Origin: Prolixibacteraceae bacterium
Lineage (GTDB): Bacteria; Bacteroidota; Bacteroidia; Bacteroidales; Prolixibacteraceae
DNA: 7,804 nucleotides
NCBI GenBank assembly: GCA_003457135.1
Contig: DMSQ01000102.1
Span: 20,236 to 28,039, forward strand
Direction: 5' to 3'
Shown here piece by piece: positions 6,377 to 7,804 of this stretch. Position 1 is the stretch's first letter. Each line of letters opens with the position of its first letter. The notes under the pieces are model-generated. The model made no database searches. It worked only from the letters and a program-made list of their open reading frames with translations, and was not told the DNA's origin. Made by a program: the position numbers and the translations under genes.

Positions 6377-7804
6377 TTAAAGTTTCTTTTTTACTTCAAC
6401 CACGTTTAATAAATCGGTTTCGATTAAGCGTTGTTCCAATTCTTTTCGTTTGGGTGCAATCGAATCGTTCATGAACTTTTCAATGAGCAGTCCGGCGATA
6501 GGGGCAGCATAGGTTGCTCCAAAACCGGCGTTTTCTATGAACACGACGATTGCAATTTTGGGATTATCGCGAGGGGCAAATCCTACAAATGCTGAATGAT
6601 CGGCCCCATGCGGGTTCTGGACGGTCCCGGTTTTTCCGCAAACTATAAAACTGTCCTGTTTTACGGTGAATTGCAATCTGGTTTCAGCAATAACAGCCTC
6701 CATTCCGCCAATCACCGTGTTGAAATGTTCCTGATTAACGTTCACAACTATCTTTTCAAATTTAAGTTCGCGGAAGACACGGTTGGTATCCTGAATGGCT
6801 TTTACAATATGAGGTTCGATGTAATATCCACGATTGGCAATTAATGCGCACATATTGGCCATTTGCAGCGGAGTGGCTTCTATTTCGCCTTGACCGATGG
6901 CCAATGATCGTATGGTCATCGAGTTCCAATGGCCTGGCGTGTACCATTTGTCGTAAAGAGCGACTTCAGGAATATTCCCTTTTACTTCGGAAGATAATTC
7001 AGGATTAAGTTTTTTGCCAAATCCAAAACTGGTAATGTAATCGCGCCAGGCCTGAAAACCATCAGCGGGATTTTTTTTATTATTTATGATGGACCGAAAA
7101 GTATTCCAAAAAAACGAATTGCATGATTCGCGAATCCCTTCGCGTATTGATAAAGGACTGACATGGCTATGGGTGCATGAAATCGGTTTCGAACCTTTCC
7201 CTGAACAGTAAAACCGGTCGAAAGGAGAAATTGCATGTTCCTGTAAAGCAATAAGCGCATTGGCAAGTTTAAATGTTGAGCCTGGAGGATACCTGCCAAT
7301 GATCGCTCTGTTCCACATGGGTTTGTTTAACGAATCGCTATCAAGAATGCTGTAATTGGTACTTCGCTGGCGTCCGACTAATATATTCGGATCGTAGGAG
7401 GGAGCGCTGACCATGAGAATAATTTCGCCGGTAGCTGGTTCAATGGCCACAATTGCACCCCGTTTATTGATCATCAGTAATTCAGCGTAAGCTTCGAGGC
7501 TTGCATCAAGGCCAGTCATCAGGTTCTGTCCCAAAATAGCGGTGGTATCTTCCAGGCCTTCGTTGTATTTGCCTTTAATCCGGTTGTGGACATCAACCAT
7601 TGATTTGGTTACACCTTTAATTCCACGTAATTCTTTTTCATAAGCCTTTTCGAGCCCACTAACGCCAATATAGTCACCCGATCGGTAATAACTATCGCTT
7701 TCGATAATCCTTTGGTTGACTTCTCCCACAAAACCAAGTACCTGGGCAGCGCTTTTGCTGGGGTATTCGCGCAAGGTTCGCGACTGTACAAAAAATCCGG
7801 GATA
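6377..7804 (-). CDS. mrdA: Penicillin-binding protein 2, lacking its N-terminal part
   Basis: Periplasmic D,D-transpeptidase, anchored by an N-terminal helix, that cross-links peptidoglycan in the elongasome with RodA. The frame is open to the right edge (475 residues plus stop). The first visible residues, YPGFFVQSRTLREYP, are conserved PBP2 sequence, so neither the internal ATG/TTG codons nor the edge is the true start; roughly 140-150 residues, including the membrane anchor, lie outside. All three penicillin-binding motifs are intact: PPGSTFK with catalytic Ser at 7277-7279 and Lys at 7268-7270; SCN with Ser at 7124-7126; and KTGT with Lys at 6632-6634. Also present are GFVGEVN near the start, TPGHWNSMTIRSLAIGQGE before the last third, and HSAFVGFAP after KTG. 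The segment between SxxK and SCN holds a Cys/His cluster (C, SCTHSH) that may bind zinc. The gene sits directly upstream of rodA, the usual order; mreBCD is expected further right. Confidence 0.95.
   Translation of the reverse strand, partial: YPGFFVQSRTLREYPSKSAAQVLGFVGEVNQRIIESDSYYRSGDYIGVSGLEKAYEKELRGIKGVTKSMVDVHNRIKGKYNEGLEDTTAILGQNLMTGLDASLEAYAELLMINKRGAIVAIEPATGEIILMVSAPSYDPNILVGRQRSTNYSILDSDSLNKPMWNRAIIGRYPPGSTFKLANALIALQEHAISPFDRFYCSGKGSKPISCTHSHVSPLSIREGIRESCNSFFWNTFRSIINNKKNPADGFQAWRDYITSFGFGKKLNPELSSEVKGNIPEVALYDKWYTPGHWNSMTIRSLAIGQGEIEATPLQMANMCALIANRGYYIEPHIVKAIQDTNRVFRELKFEKIVVNVNQEHFNTVIGGMEAVIAETRLQFTVKQDSFIVCGKTGTVQNPHGADHSAFVGFAPRDNPKIAIVVFIENAGFGATYAAPIAGLLIEKFMNDSIAPKRKELEQRLIETDLLNVVEVKKKL

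Noticed and set aside
7772..7774. TTG at 7772-7774 as the start of the PBP2 gene
   Set aside because: Codons further upstream (YPGFFVQSRT) are conserved PBP2 sequence, and the membrane anchor is still missing, so the gene continues past the right edge.
1..7804. A defence, mobile or other novel multi-gene system
   Set aside because: Apart from one unknown protein, all genes belong to known housekeeping or metabolic families, and there are no phage, transposase, toxin-antitoxin, nuclease or CRISPR signatures.

Overview
The window looks like ordinary chromosome from a member of the Bacteroidota, most likely class Bacteroidia (Marinilabiliales/Prolixibacteraceae-like). This is an inference from moderate-to-low GC, a TAnnTTTG-type -7 element, few clear Shine-Dalgarno sites, an enlarged RodA and the style of the proteins. 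No tRNA, rRNA, CRISPR array, insertion sequence or phage gene is visible.

Layout. (1) Bases 1-2225, plus strand: the glucose-6-phosphate isomerase gene pgi, missing only its first few codons, overlaps by four bases a 302-residue EamA/DMT-type membrane transporter. (2) Bases 2226-2396: a gap between converging genes holding a symmetric cluster of TCATT/AATGA repeats that can fold into a 20-bp hairpin. (3) Bases 2397-3323, minus strand: a PfkB-family sugar kinase, most like fructokinase. (4) Bases 3324-3487: a divergent promoter region with a TATCTTTG box. (5) Bases 3488-4084, plus strand: an acyl carrier protein phosphodiesterase (AcpH type). (6) Bases 4161-4796, minus strand: a 211-residue protein of unknown function whose second half resembles the small domain found in some SEC-C-type proteins. 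(7) Bases 4797-4947: a 151-base gap with a hairpin and a possible remnant of a decayed reading frame. (8) Bases 4948-7804, minus strand: the end of a cell-elongation operon, penicillin-binding protein 2 (mrdA, running off the right edge) followed after one base by rodA.

How the genes fit together. PBP2 and RodA form the transpeptidase/glycosyltransferase pair of the elongasome; the tight junction suggests co-translation, and mreBCD probably lies beyond the right edge. Fructokinase and Pgi catalyse consecutive steps (fructose to fructose-6-phosphate to glucose-6-phosphate), but they are on opposite strands and not in one operon. AcpH, which strips the 4'-phosphopantetheine arm from acyl carrier protein, has no obvious partner here.

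I see no convincing new multi-gene system. The points most worth a second look are the unknown protein at 4161-4796, the possible decayed frame behind rodA, a Cys/His cluster in PBP2 that may be a variant zinc site, the roughly 100-residue extra membrane block in RodA, and the repeat cluster at 2240-2344.
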